Shown piece by piece: positions 6,173 through 13,431 of a DNA stretch of 38,072 nucleotides. Origin of the DNA: Nitrospirota bacterium (GTDB lineage Bacteria; Nitrospirota; 9FT-COMBO-42-15; HDB-SIOI813); NCBI GenBank assembly GCA_020851375.1, contig JADZCV010000033.1:1-38072 (forward strand), read 5' to 3'. Every line of letters starts with the position of its first letter. Position 1 is the stretch's first letter. Under the pieces are notes generated by a model. The model had not been told where the DNA came from. It saw only the letters and a program-made list of their open reading frames with translations, and did no database searches. Made by a program: the position numbers and the translations under genes.

Positions 6173-6220
6173 ATGATTACCGGCACGTTAAAAAAATTCG
6201 ATACGAAGGGGATTAAATAA
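6173..6220 (+). pseudogene. 15-codon fragment resembling the start of the gene after the HNH endonuclease
   Basis: ATG at 6173 has AAGGGAAGG upstream and encodes MITGTLKKFDTKGIK before TAA. The gene just after the HNH endonuclease starts MISGTIVKVEP, so the first residues nearly agree (MI[TS]GT[LI]xK). It may be the truncated start of a duplicated copy produced when the endonuclease gene arrived. As a peptide gene of its own it would be very short. Confidence 0.4.
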
Positions 6221-6221
6221 G

Positions 6222-6860
6222 ATGGGGGTACCTAAACAGTTGAATCACAGAAACAGGGAATGGTTGATTGACGAATATATCACTAAAGATAAAACAATAG
6301 CTACTATGGTCAGAGAGACGGGCTCCACGAAAGGGACTATCAGCAGATGGTTAAAATACTATGGTATATCGGTCATGAGGAAAAAGGAATCACGAGAGAT
6401 TTTAAGGATTAAGTCTATCAACAAATTTGAAAATTCTTATATCCCCATCCCTGAATCCGGATGCTGGATTTGGGTTGGACATACGGAATTGAAAGATGGT
6501 TATGGTAGATTTTATGATTACCAGACCAAAAAGACTTTTTTTGCTCATAGAGCATCATGGGAATTGTTTGTTGGCCAAATACCAGTAGGGGGACTTGTTC
6601 TCCATCATTGCGATACTCCTCCTTGCGTAAACCCGCACCATCTCTTCATCGGAACAGTCCGGGATAATTATTGGGATTGTCATAATAAGAAGCGTCATTC
6701 TCACGGCATTAAGCACGGAATGTCTAAATTAACAGAAGGTGATGTCCGTGCTATACGGGAGGATCATAAGACCAATCCAGAAATTGCTAAACGCTATGGC
6801 GTGACTTCGACAATGATCGGTTACATTAAGAGGCACCAGAATTGGAGGCATGTCCAATGA
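6222..6860 (+). CDS. HNH homing endonuclease
   Basis: This 212-residue free-standing endonuclease has an N-terminal helix-turn-helix (about 15-45, TIATMVRETGSTKGTISRWL), an HNH_3-type nuclease core with His128-His129-Cys130, Cys135, Asn137 and His139-His140 (LVLHHCDTPPCVNPHHLFIG), and a C-terminal helix-turn-helix (about 170-205, NPEIAKRYGVTSTMIGYIKR). Such enzymes cut phage DNA lacking the insertion and spread by gene conversion. The gene looks more A+T-rich than its neighbours, which fits recent arrival. It sits between a short fragment and a gene with a similar start. Its stop overlaps the next start as ATGA. Confidence 0.9.
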   Translation: MGVPKQLNHRNREWLIDEYITKDKTIATMVRETGSTKGTISRWLKYYGISVMRKKESREILRIKSINKFENSYIPIPESGCWIWVGHTELKDGYGRFYDYQTKKTFFAHRASWELFVGQIPVGGLVLHHCDTPPCVNPHHLFIGTVRDNYWDCHNKKRHSHGIKHGMSKLTEGDVRAIREDHKTNPEIAKRYGVTSTMIGYIKRHQNWRHVQ

Positions 6861-7093
6861 TATCCGGCACCATCGTTAAGGTTGAGCCAACGCAAGACAA
6901 TGTGTCTATCACCATCAAGGTCGGCTACGATCATTATCTTGAAGCTGCCTCGATGTTGATGAAGGCTAAGAATAACAATGAAGGTGTTTGTGTTCTTCCG
7001 GCGCAAACTGAGCTTTCGGAGGGACGGGAAGAACTCCTCCGGAATATCAGAGACAACCTTGAGGCAATCAGGGAGAAGGTGAACGGGCTATGA
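6857..7093 (+). CDS. Conserved-looking small phage protein, unknown
   Basis: This 78-residue protein starts MISGTIVKVEPTQDNVSITI, a beta-rich N-terminus, and ends in an acidic amphipathic helix (ELLRNIRDNLEAIREKV). GGAGG lies 8 bases before the ATG, which overlaps the endonuclease stop. No function can be assigned. The 15-codon fragment before the endonuclease copies its start. Confidence 0.65.
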   Translation: MISGTIVKVEPTQDNVSITIKVGYDHYLEAASMLMKAKNNNEGVCVLPAQTELSEGREELLRNIRDNLEAIREKVNGL

Positions 7094-7281
7094 ACCAGCA
7101 CAGCATACGGAAACTCAAAAGCGTGCGGGTGTGTTCATGTGGCCGCATATTCAACAGCAAGGAAGATGCGGCAGGTCACAGAAAGACATTTTTAACCAGA
7201 AAGGAGGAAGTAGATGGCGACAAAACCACAGACGGTCAAGGTGATGGTGTTCCTGAAAAAGAGTCAGGTGCAGAGGCTTGA
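7090..7281 (+). CDS. Small zinc-finger-like protein, unknown
   Basis: The 63-residue frame starts with an ATGA overlap on the previous gene. Residues 13-33 (VRVCSCGRIFNSKEDAAGHR) resemble a C2H2-like finger. The last third runs 68 bases into the ribbon-helix-helix gene in another frame and looks like shadow sequence, so the functional part is probably the first 40 residues. Confidence 0.5.
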   Translation: MNQHSIRKLKSVRVCSCGRIFNSKEDAAGHRKTFLTRKEEVDGDKTTDGQGDGVPEKESGAEA

Positions 7282-7363
7282 TGCGATAGCAAGGAAATCA
7301 GCAGGCACGAATCGTTCAGTATTCATCAGAGAGGCGATTGATTATTATCTCAGGAAAGGGTAA
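7214..7363 (+). CDS. Ribbon-helix-helix (CopG-type) DNA-binding protein
   Basis: This 49-residue protein starts MATKPQTVKVMVFLKKSQVQ and continues with RLDAIARKSAGTNRSVFIRE and AIDYYLRKG. It is a complete ribbon-helix-helix fold: one beta strand, helix A, a GTNRS turn and helix B. Such dimers are small repressors. AAAGGAGG lies just upstream of the ATG, the strongest ribosome binding site in this cluster, so it is real despite overlapping the previous frame. Confidence 0.8.
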   Translation: MATKPQTVKVMVFLKKSQVQRLDAIARKSAGTNRSVFIREAIDYYLRKG

Positions 7364-7366
7364 GTG

Positions 7367-7549
7367 ATGGAATGCGCCAAATGTCAGAATAATATGAGTT
7401 ACGAAACCTCACAGGGTGTCTCGTATTACCGCTGCTGGTGTTGTGGCAACCGGATATATCCGGAACATCCAAGGCGGGAGGGAGCAGGAGTTGATATTAA
7501 GAAGGGTGTTGTCCTGACGAGGGACAGGAAAGGAGGTGGTGGAGAATGA
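7367..7549 (+). CDS. Small zinc-ribbon protein
   Basis: This 60-residue protein has C3-x2-C6 and CWCC-type cysteines (MECAKCQNNMSYETSQGVSY, then YRCWCCGNRIYPEH), a rubredoxin-like knuckle pair. The rest is basic and disordered. I chose ATG at 7367 over GTG at 7364. It is coupled to the next gene by an ATGA overlap. Function unknown. Confidence 0.6.
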   Translation: MECAKCQNNMSYETSQGVSYYRCWCCGNRIYPEHPRREGAGVDIKKGVVLTRDRKGGGGE

Positions 7550-7752
7550 CCGGGAAAGATATAGTGACAGCGGCTGAAAGGCTGAGGCTACTCAAGAGGC
7601 CGGAGACTCCAGTACGGAGATTCATTAGAAACATGATTGCAGCAAAACATATAAGAGGAGGTTATGATGCAGTTCCTGAGCGGGTTGATCGTAGGGGTAG
7701 CGATAGGGATAGCGGTGGTGTTCATATATGCGCTGTGTGCGGCGGCAGGTGA
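7546..7752 (+). CDS. Unknown small basic protein
   Basis: The 68-residue frame starts in an ATGA overlap after GGAGGTGGTGGAGA. The first 40 residues (MTGKDIVTAAERLRLLKRPE, then VRRFIRNMIAAKHIRGG) look like a helical basic protein. The remainder overlaps the next membrane-protein gene in a different frame and may be shadow. No family recognised. Confidence 0.45.
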   Translation: MTGKDIVTAAERLRLLKRPETPVRRFIRNMIAAKHIRGGYDAVPERVDRRGSDRDSGGVHICAVCGGR

Positions 7753-7813
7753 GGCAGATGAGAGGGCAGAGAGAATATTACGTCAAGCAAGAAAAGAAAA
7801 GGAGCTTGTTTAA
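7667..7813 (+). CDS. Small membrane protein, DUF3789-like
   Basis: This 48-residue protein has one transmembrane helix, MQFLSGLIVGVAIGIAVVFI, followed by ALCAAAGEADERAE and a charged tail. The pattern (hydrophobic helix ending in CxAAGxADxR) is that of DUF3789 phage proteins. AGGAGG lies 5 bases before ATG 7667; ATG 7664 is too close to it. It overlaps the next gene as TAATG. The role is unknown but it should sit in the inner membrane during early infection. Confidence 0.7.
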   Translation: MQFLSGLIVGVAIGIAVVFIYALCAAAGEADERAERILRQARKEKELV

Positions 7814-7968
7814 TGTACGCATTAATCTACTCAAACACCGACATCGTGGCCGTGTCAGATGACAAAAACAAGCTCCTGCAATATAGGGACAGCCTGCCGC
7901 TTGTTGAGAAGATGATGTATGTGGTAGCAGAAAAGAAAGAAGGATATTGGGAGAAGATAAGGGGGTGA
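7813..7968 (+). CDS. Unknown 51-residue phage protein
   Basis: The product is MYALIYSNTDIVAVSDDKNK and ends in KKEGYWEKIRG. The TAATG overlap with the membrane protein and the short gap to the next gene place it in the same coupled run. The mix of beta strand and helix and the good coding appearance support a real gene. Function unknown. Confidence 0.6.
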   Translation: MYALIYSNTDIVAVSDDKNKLLQYRDSLPLVEKMMYVVAEKKEGYWEKIRG

Positions 7969-7972
7969 TGAA

Positions 7973-8275
7973 GTGAGAGACGCACAATATGGCATCATAG
8001 ATTTTATGTCAAGCCCTGATCAGCTGGTCATCATAGATATAGGACCATGGCATATACATTCCACCATCACAAATAGTGTGGAGCTGGTGGTTGATAGGCT
8101 TGTGAGTCAGTGCCTTCTTCCGGCAGGGCGAAGGCTCTTTTATTACGATTCAGAAGGGGAACTCGCTGAAATACTGATACGAGATGGAATGTTTGCAGGA
8201 TTTGCATCAGTTACAGATCTAAATGAAAAAGCCTCGTCAGCGGCAACTAACGAGGCAACAAAAGGACAACCATGA
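7973..8275 (+). CDS. Unknown 100-residue protein
   Basis: It uses a GTG start with GGGG 8 bases upstream. The product has alternating hydrophobic strands (QLVIIDIGPWHIHSTITNSV, LAEILIRDGMFAGFASV) and a short polar tail. The stop overlaps the next ATG (ATGA). No family recognised. Confidence 0.6.
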   Translation: MRDAQYGIIDFMSSPDQLVIIDIGPWHIHSTITNSVELVVDRLVSQCLLPAGRRLFYYDSEGELAEILIRDGMFAGFASVTDLNEKASSAATNEATKGQP

Positions 8276-8469
8276 CAACAATAGCAGTAACAGAAGAGAT
8301 TGTCAATTTGCATGACCAGACTTATTGCGATGGAACGCTGTGTATCGGATGCGATTATAACCATGAGTTCTCGGAGTTGGAGCCTTGGGGTGATACCGTG
8401 GTGGAGAGGAAGTTGCGGGAGTGCATCGTTGAGAATATTGGGGATTGTCCGGGGGTGAGGAAAAGATGA
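8272..8469 (+). CDS. Unknown Cys-containing small protein
   Basis: This 65-residue acidic protein has CDGTLCIGC near the centre and two more Cys near the end, a possible metal site. ATGA coupling at its start and a 4-base overlap with the next gene put it at the head of the recombination module. Function unknown. Confidence 0.55.
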   Translation: MTTIAVTEEIVNLHDQTYCDGTLCIGCDYNHEFSELEPWGDTVVERKLRECIVENIGDCPGVRKR

Positions 8470-10454
8470 GTCCATTGCGCTGGTTTCAATGTCCCGATAA
8501 TGAACGGATTGAAACAGTCGCTTGCCTTGCCGAAGGTGGCTGCCGGATGGGGTCCAGATGCGCCTCTCGATCATATCTCAAGATTGCAGCCCGTGATCGG
8601 AGGTGGACTGGAAAGCCCTCGACCACACAACTGATCGGGGGGACCCTTCACGCTTTCCTCAGGATCACCAAAGATTATGCCATATCCCCGGATTCAAGGG
8701 CCTTCATGATTACCGGGACGAAAAGCCACGCCGCACTTGAGGATGCGGGGGATGAATACTCTCTATTGGAAGAACGATTCGATGGGGAGGATGTAGACAT
8801 CACGGGAATCGCTGACATCCTTGAAAGCGAGAATGGCCGCAATATTGAGATAGATACGAAGGTCTCTGGCTCCTACAAGGTCGCCAAGGCCCTCGGTTTC
8901 TACGTTGAGGACGAAGAAACAGGAGAAGTCTACAAGAGCGGCAAAAAGAAAGGGCAACCGAAGACCCGGAAGGTTCTTAAGCGGGATGACTCAAAGATCG
9001 ACCGGAGAGAATGGGAGTTGCAGCTATCTAAATATGCTATTGAGTTTGAGAAGCGGGGTTTCAAGGTTGATGAACTGCGGATACAAGCGATTGTAAGGGA
9101 TGGAAATACATACATCGCAAGAAGCCGGGGGGTTTTCAGGAACGTCTATTTCTTTAAAATCAATCGCATCCCTGATATGGAGGTACTGGCATATTTCGAA
9201 AGAAAGCGGGTTGCCCTCCTAATGGCTTTAGAGTTGGGTTGGTGTGATGAAATCTGTACCGCAGAGGAAAACTGGGACGGCCTCAAGTGTCAGAAATACT
9301 GCGAAGTTGCAGAGCATTGCAAGTATGGGAAATTTTTAAAACAGGAAAGGACGGTAGAGGAAATGGCTATTAAAGGATTGTCGGAGGTAAGGCGGTTGCC
9401 GCGCCTCGGCAAGATAAGATTAGGTATCAAAAAGAAGAACCAAAAGGGAGTTGAGTATCCGGCGGAAGTGGATTACTTCATCCTGGACCCGCAGACCCCA
9501 TCGGACTTGGAGAATCAGAAGCTCATCGAGGAGTTCCAGCGACTCTACGGGGAGCAGCCAAAGTCGATCAAGATTATGTTCCCTGTCGCGGACTCGGATG
9601 TCTATTTCCCGCAGTTCTACAAGCGATACGGCTCAGGAGCGTCGCTCAAATGCAAGGGGGATGGGGAGACGGCAAGCTGCACAAAGCCAGAGTTTGCGGA
9701 GGGGTTGAAGCAGATCGGCAAGGATGAGCTTGACTTGATCCGGGTGCAATGCCATGGGAAAGAGTGCCCGTATTATCAGAAAAAGGAATGCTCAGAAGTT
9801 GGGACGTTGCAGATTCTATTGCCTGAGCTTCCCGGTGCTGGGGTCTGGCAGATTAGCACTGGATCGTTTCACTCTATCGTAAATGTGAATTCCTGCATCG
9901 AGTATATCAAGGCTGTCTGCGGACGCGCCCACATGATCCCACTGACGTTGGAGAGGAGGGAGCAGGAGACCAGCTACGACGGAAAGAAATCGAAACACTA
10001 TATCCTGCACGTCAACATGGACTTCAGGCTGTCAGATATTCAGAAGTTTGCCATGATTGATCCAACAAAAGTGCTTCTTGAATTACCGGCCCCTGAAGCA
10101 GAAAAAGAGGATATCTTGTATCAGGAAAACAGGTCAGTTGATATTGACATGGCAACAGGGGAGGTTTTACAGCCAGGTGAACTTGATATCAGGACGATTA
10201 TCCGTGACAGAATAACAGATATACAGAAAATCACTTCACAAACAGAGACTGAGGTATTGAAGGATTTTTCGAGTGCAAAGAAAAATGGGAAAGATGAAGT
10301 CATGTATGCCAGAGATTTAGATCACCTCATGAAAAGTGACGCATGGGCTAAAGACACCCTCAGTAAGATGGACCTGTGGATTAAAGCAAATACGCCACCG
10401 GCATCAGAATACGATCCGAGCACGGTGTTTAATGAAAAGGAGGTCCGGGCATGA
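8466..10454 (+). CDS. Cas4-like PD-(D/E)XK nuclease fused to phiC31 gp3-like domain
   Basis: This 662-residue protein starts at ATG 8466, with GAGG 5 bases upstream. Residues about 1-290 form a PD-(D/E)XK nuclease: His88, Asp117 (DITGIAD), Asp130-x-Lys132 (IEIDTKV), Gln187-Tyr190 (QLSKYA). Cysteines flank it (C9, C20, C26, C32; C260, C264, C275, C279, C285), which suggests a Cas4/AddB-type iron-sulfur cluster. Residues about 310-545 resemble the gp3-like recombination directionality family: LGKIRLG, PKSIKIMFPVADSDVYFPQF, KCKGDGETASC, LQILLPELPGAGVWQISTGS. The phage has a tyrosine integrase, so the second domain probably serves general recombination, not serine-integrase control. It overlaps the ATPase gene by 4 bases. 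Domain calls are from motif memory. Confidence 0.75.
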   Translation: MSPLRWFQCPDNERIETVACLAEGGCRMGSRCASRSYLKIAARDRRWTGKPSTTQLIGGTLHAFLRITKDYAISPDSRAFMITGTKSHAALEDAGDEYSLLEERFDGEDVDITGIADILESENGRNIEIDTKVSGSYKVAKALGFYVEDEETGEVYKSGKKKGQPKTRKVLKRDDSKIDRREWELQLSKYAIEFEKRGFKVDELRIQAIVRDGNTYIARSRGVFRNVYFFKINRIPDMEVLAYFERKRVALLMALELGWCDEICTAEENWDGLKCQKYCEVAEHCKYGKFLKQERTVEEMAIKGLSEVRRLPRLGKIRLGIKKKNQKGVEYPAEVDYFILDPQTPSDLENQKLIEEFQRLYGEQPKSIKIMFPVADSDVYFPQFYKRYGSGASLKCKGDGETASCTKPEFAEGLKQIGKDELDLIRVQCHGKECPYYQKKECSEVGTLQILLPELPGAGVWQISTGSFHSIVNVNSCIEYIKAVCGRAHMIPLTLERREQETSYDGKKSKHYILHVNMDFRLSDIQKFAMIDPTKVLLELPAPEAEKEDILYQENRSVDIDMATGEVLQPGELDIRTIIRDRITDIQKITSQTETEVLKDFSSAKKNGKDEVMYARDLDHLMKSDAWAKDTLSKMDLWIKANTPPASEYDPSTVFNEKEVRA

Positions 10455-11683
10455 AGATCATAGAATTGCAGTCAGAAAACATCAAACGCCTCAAGGCAGT
10501 GCGCATCAAACCTGACGGTTCTTTGGTACAAATCAGCGGAAAGAACGGCGCTGGGAAGTCGTCCGTTCTGGACAGCATCACAATGGCCCTTGCCGGCAAG
10601 GATACAATACCAGATAAGCCCATCAGGGAGGGAGAAGAAAAAGCCCGGGTAGTGGTGGATCTCGGGGACATCAGGGTCACGAGGACTTTTACCAGTAATG
10701 ACAAGACTTACCTTGCAGTAGAAACAAAAGAGGGGGCGAAGTATCCGTCCCCTCAGGCGCTGCTAGACAAACTCACTGGCAGCCTCTCATTTGACCCGCT
10801 GGCTTTTACAAGGATGGAGCCTAAGAAACAGGTAGAGACCCTCAGGCAACTGGTGGGCATTGACTTCTCAGGGCTGGATAAGGAGCGGACAGCCCTCTAT
10901 GAGGAGCGCCAGCGAGTCAACAGAATCCTCAGGGATATTGAAGGCAAACTGCAATCATTGCCGGAGGTCGAGGCACCGGATAAGGAAGTTGATATAGCCG
11001 CCTTGTCCGAAACCCATGCGGAGGCGGCGGCGCAGAAGAACCGGAATGCAGAAAAAAGGTTGCGGCTTGAAAGGCTAAATGATTTATCGGGCGTTCTGGA
11101 GGCAGCATTTGAGAAGGCCCGGGTAGAATTACAGAAAGCTGAGGAGGTATTGAAGGATCATTATAGAAAGTGTGTTGCACTCAAGAAAGAGATATCAGGT
11201 TTAAATGATCCTGATATGTCAGACATCACGGAACAACTCCGCACAGCAGAGGTGACCAACCGTCTCGTCAGGCAGAAGATTGAGCGAAACAAGGTCATTG
11301 CTGAGCAGGAAAAGGCAGAAGACGAGGCGGTCGCCTACACAAAGGAAATCCAGGACATTGATAACAAGAAACAGAATATCCTGACAAGCGCAAAATTCCC
11401 TGTTCCTGGTCTGTCTTTCGATGAGTCCGGCGTAACTTATAACGGAATCCCCTTTGCTCAGGCCTCAAGCGGGGAACAGCTCAGGGTTTCTGTTGCGATG
11501 GGGTTGGCGCTCAATCCAAAGATACGTGTCATCCTGATCCGGGACGGCAGCCTTCTCGATACTGACAATCTCAGGATAATTGGAGAGATGGCGGAGAGTT
11601 CTGATGCCCAAATATGGATTGAAAAAGTTTCTGATGGCGAAGGCCCTGGGATCGTAATTGAGGATGGGGAGCTAAAGGAATGA
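10451..11683 (+). CDS. SMC/RecF-like AAA ATPase
   Basis: This 410-residue ATPase is of the RecF/SbcC/Rad50 kind. Walker A is GKNGAGKSS (about 30-38), an antiparallel coiled coil spans roughly 140-310, the ABC signature is SSGEQ (339-343), and Walker B is RVILIRDG (359-366). It is short compared with SbcC and has a small arm. Coupled by ATGA to the nuclease gene, it probably works with it on DNA ends, like an SbcCD- or RecF-type pair in phage recombination. Confidence 0.85.
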   Translation: MKIIELQSENIKRLKAVRIKPDGSLVQISGKNGAGKSSVLDSITMALAGKDTIPDKPIREGEEKARVVVDLGDIRVTRTFTSNDKTYLAVETKEGAKYPSPQALLDKLTGSLSFDPLAFTRMEPKKQVETLRQLVGIDFSGLDKERTALYEERQRVNRILRDIEGKLQSLPEVEAPDKEVDIAALSETHAEAAAQKNRNAEKRLRLERLNDLSGVLEAAFEKARVELQKAEEVLKDHYRKCVALKKEISGLNDPDMSDITEQLRTAEVTNRLVRQKIERNKVIAEQEKAEDEAVAYTKEIQDIDNKKQNILTSAKFPVPGLSFDESGVTYNGIPFAQASSGEQLRVSVAMGLALNPKIRVILIRDGSLLDTDNLRIIGEMAESSDAQIWIEKVSDGEGPGIVIEDGELKE

Positions 11684-11877
11684 CAGCGAAAGAATGGAAT
11701 GAAAAATACACCGTTGGCATGCGGGTGATTTATACTCCAGTGATGGGCAGACCTAAAAAGATTGAGACCGTGGCGACAAGTAAGGCTTGGGAGCTTAGAG
11801 ACCAGACGCCTGTTATTAAGATTGCAGGAATAATTGGAGGAGTGGCACTCTCTCACGTAGAAATAATTAATGGATGA
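11680..11877 (+). CDS. Unknown small phage protein
   Basis: This 65-residue protein starts MTAKEWNEKYTVGMRVIYTP. The repeating beta pattern suggests a small SH3-like barrel (TVGMRVIY, KIETVATS, VIKIAG, GVALSHVEII). It is coupled by ATGA to the ATPase and overlaps the next gene by 8 bases. Confidence 0.6.
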   Translation: MTAKEWNEKYTVGMRVIYTPVMGRPKKIETVATSKAWELRDQTPVIKIAGIIGGVALSHVEIING

Positions 11878-12229
11878 CGATTTATTTAAAAAAGAAATCT
11901 GCCCGGATTGTGGGGGTCAGCAAAACCGATTTAATGACGGCAGCCGTTACTGTTTTAATTTTTGTCACACTAAAATAGATTGGGACGATGAGGAAGGAGA
12001 AAATATGCAATTAAAAACGATTATAAAAAAGGTCTCAACGACGACGAAAGATGATGGCATTGATGCCAATGTCGTCTTTGAGTTCATCGTCACGCCTCAG
12101 ACCATAGGGGCGCTGATGGAGCTCCTTGAGCTGCAGGGTCAGACGGTTATTTTGAACGTAGCGCCGGTGCAGCAGGATCTTTACAGGCAGAATGATATTC
12201 ATCCGGCTATGGCGGGGACATTGCCATGA
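11870..12229 (+). CDS. Zinc-ribbon protein with possible internal second start
   Basis: The 119-residue frame has a zinc ribbon at 11-34 (CPDCGGQQNRFNDGSRYCFN, then FCH) followed by a beta-alpha domain from Met46 (MQLKTIIKKVSTTTKDDGID). GGAAGGAG lies 5 bases before the codon for Met46 at 12005, so a shorter 74-residue form may also be made. Either two genes have fused or one gene has two starts. The C-terminal part resembles small phage early proteins of unknown role. Confidence 0.6.
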   Translation: MDDDLFKKEICPDCGGQQNRFNDGSRYCFNFCHTKIDWDDEEGENMQLKTIIKKVSTTTKDDGIDANVVFEFIVTPQTIGALMELLELQGQTVILNVAPVQQDLYRQNDIHPAMAGTLP

Positions 12230-12402
12230 AGTGCCGGAGTTGCGGGAAGGAGATAGTCTTCCTGAAAACACGGAAGGGGAATTTAATCCCAGTAAATGCG
12301 GAGACCATTCAGGGTAAGGAGACCACTTTTGATGTGGCGAGTGGTCATGTACCGCATTTTAGCACGTGCCCTGATGCTGGGAAGTGGAGGAAATGGCCGT
12401 GA
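12226..12402 (+). CDS. Small zinc-binding phage protein
   Basis: This 58-residue protein starts MKCRSCGKEIVFLKTRKGNL and includes PVNAETIQG and HVPHFSTCPD. The CxxC, the PV(N/D) segment and a late H-x-x-H/C-P-D are typical of a small zinc protein found in many phage replication regions. It is coupled on both sides by 4-base overlaps (ATGA and GTGA). Function unknown. Confidence 0.75.
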   Translation: MKCRSCGKEIVFLKTRKGNLIPVNAETIQGKETTFDVASGHVPHFSTCPDAGKWRKWP

Positions 12403-12557
12403 GCGATAATACCTGTCGCTGCAACTGCATTAATGTCCACAGAGATTGCGATCACGTTTGGGATGGTCCATTCGTGGTGTTTTGCAACATAGGCACTGCC
12501 ACATGCTCAAAATGTGGATGGTGGGCAATGAATCATGATGTGTTGGTGCAATCATAA
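12399..12557 (+). CDS. Cys/His-rich small protein
   Basis: This 52-residue protein starts at GTG 12399 (GTGA overlap; GGAGG 8 bases upstream). It has seven Cys and several His: CRCNC, HRDCDHVW, CSKCGWW. This suggests one or two zinc sites. An in-frame ATG at 12393 is too close to the ribosome binding site. Unknown role. Confidence 0.6.
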   Translation: MSDNTCRCNCINVHRDCDHVWDGPFVVFCNIGTATCSKCGWWAMNHDVLVQS

Positions 12558-12859
12558 TGAGTGAGAATGCTGAGGCAATACTTCGGTTAAAAGAAATGCT
12601 ATATATACAAACTACTTTTACGACGGCTGATTATGAGAAGCGCATAATTATGCTTACGCGGGCCAAATACGGCATTAATCATGTCTCAGGCGATGATATT
12701 ATTCGGCAATTGTGGATTGCTCATTCTAAATGGCAATTCTATCCTGATAAAATGTGGCGGCTAAAGATACCTCATCACAAAACTACAGATGAGCCGACTG
12801 ATGATTGGTTTCTGAGTAGGATTGCGGATGTATTTATTCATACCACACGGAGAAAATAA
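12557..12859 (+). CDS. Unknown 100-residue protein
   Basis: The start overlaps the previous stop as TAATG. The product is alpha-helical with several Trp (RQLWIAHSKWQFYPDKMWRL) and no recognised motif. The sequence is relatively A+T-rich. It ends just before the next zinc protein. Confidence 0.6.
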   Translation: MSENAEAILRLKEMLYIQTTFTTADYEKRIIMLTRAKYGINHVSGDDIIRQLWIAHSKWQFYPDKMWRLKIPHHKTTDEPTDDWFLSRIADVFIHTTRRK

Positions 12860-12861
12860 AA

Positions 12862-13431
12862 ATGAATGTGTTGTCAATAGAATGTAAACCTTACGAAGCC
12901 TTTATAAGCACAGAGCTTTGTAAGCTCAGAAAGAAGCGGGCATTTGCTGCCGGTGATGGAATTACCTTTAAGAAATGCCTTGAGTGTAAGGAGGGGGAGA
13001 CAGTGGACATACTTGAAGGAACTACGCAAATACCTCAACTCGATAACGGGTATTTAAGGAGAAAGCAATTGATGAAAGATGAGCAGACGAAAAAGAAGAA
13101 CGATAACCGTGTTCGCAAATGCAGGGTATGTGAAAGGGTGGTAGGGGAAGGAGAAAAATATTCCTTAAAAACAGAAGAGTGCAAGCAATGCTATCAACGG
13201 AGATGGCTGGCGGAAAAGAGGCAGAAGGAGCATGGTATCGGCAACACACCAGCCCCAGAAGTCCCGAAACGAGAGGTGAAAAAACAACAAACAGTTGCGA
13301 GAACTCCCAGTAAGGACTCCGGTGCTATGGCCAAACTGGATGAGGAAATAGCGGTAAGGAAAGATAAAGTGAATAGGCTTACTGAGGAGATTGAGGTGCT
13401 TGAGAGGGTAAAGGAGATGTTGGCTGGATGA
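12862..13431 (+). CDS. Zinc-finger and coiled-coil protein
   Basis: This 189-residue protein has a first Cys group (C8, C20, C39, C42: KKCLECKEG), a central zinc knuckle (KCRVCERVVGEGEKY, then CKQCYQRRW), a disordered linker and a C-terminal coiled coil (LDEEIAVRKDKVNRLTEEIE). It may be a DNA-binding regulator or a scaffold for the replication module. It overlaps the resolvase gene by 4 bases. Confidence 0.6.
   Translation: MNVLSIECKPYEAFISTELCKLRKKRAFAAGDGITFKKCLECKEGETVDILEGTTQIPQLDNGYLRRKQLMKDEQTKKKNDNRVRKCRVCERVVGEGEKYSLKTEECKQCYQRRWLAEKRQKEHGIGNTPAPEVPKREVKKQQTVARTPSKDSGAMAKLDEEIAVRKDKVNRLTEEIEVLERVKEMLAG

Noticed and set aside
9451-9708. Ser/Arg-rich ORF inside the nuclease gene
   Set aside because: It is a frame shadow of a well-supported gene; the Ser/Arg repeats come from its codon pattern.
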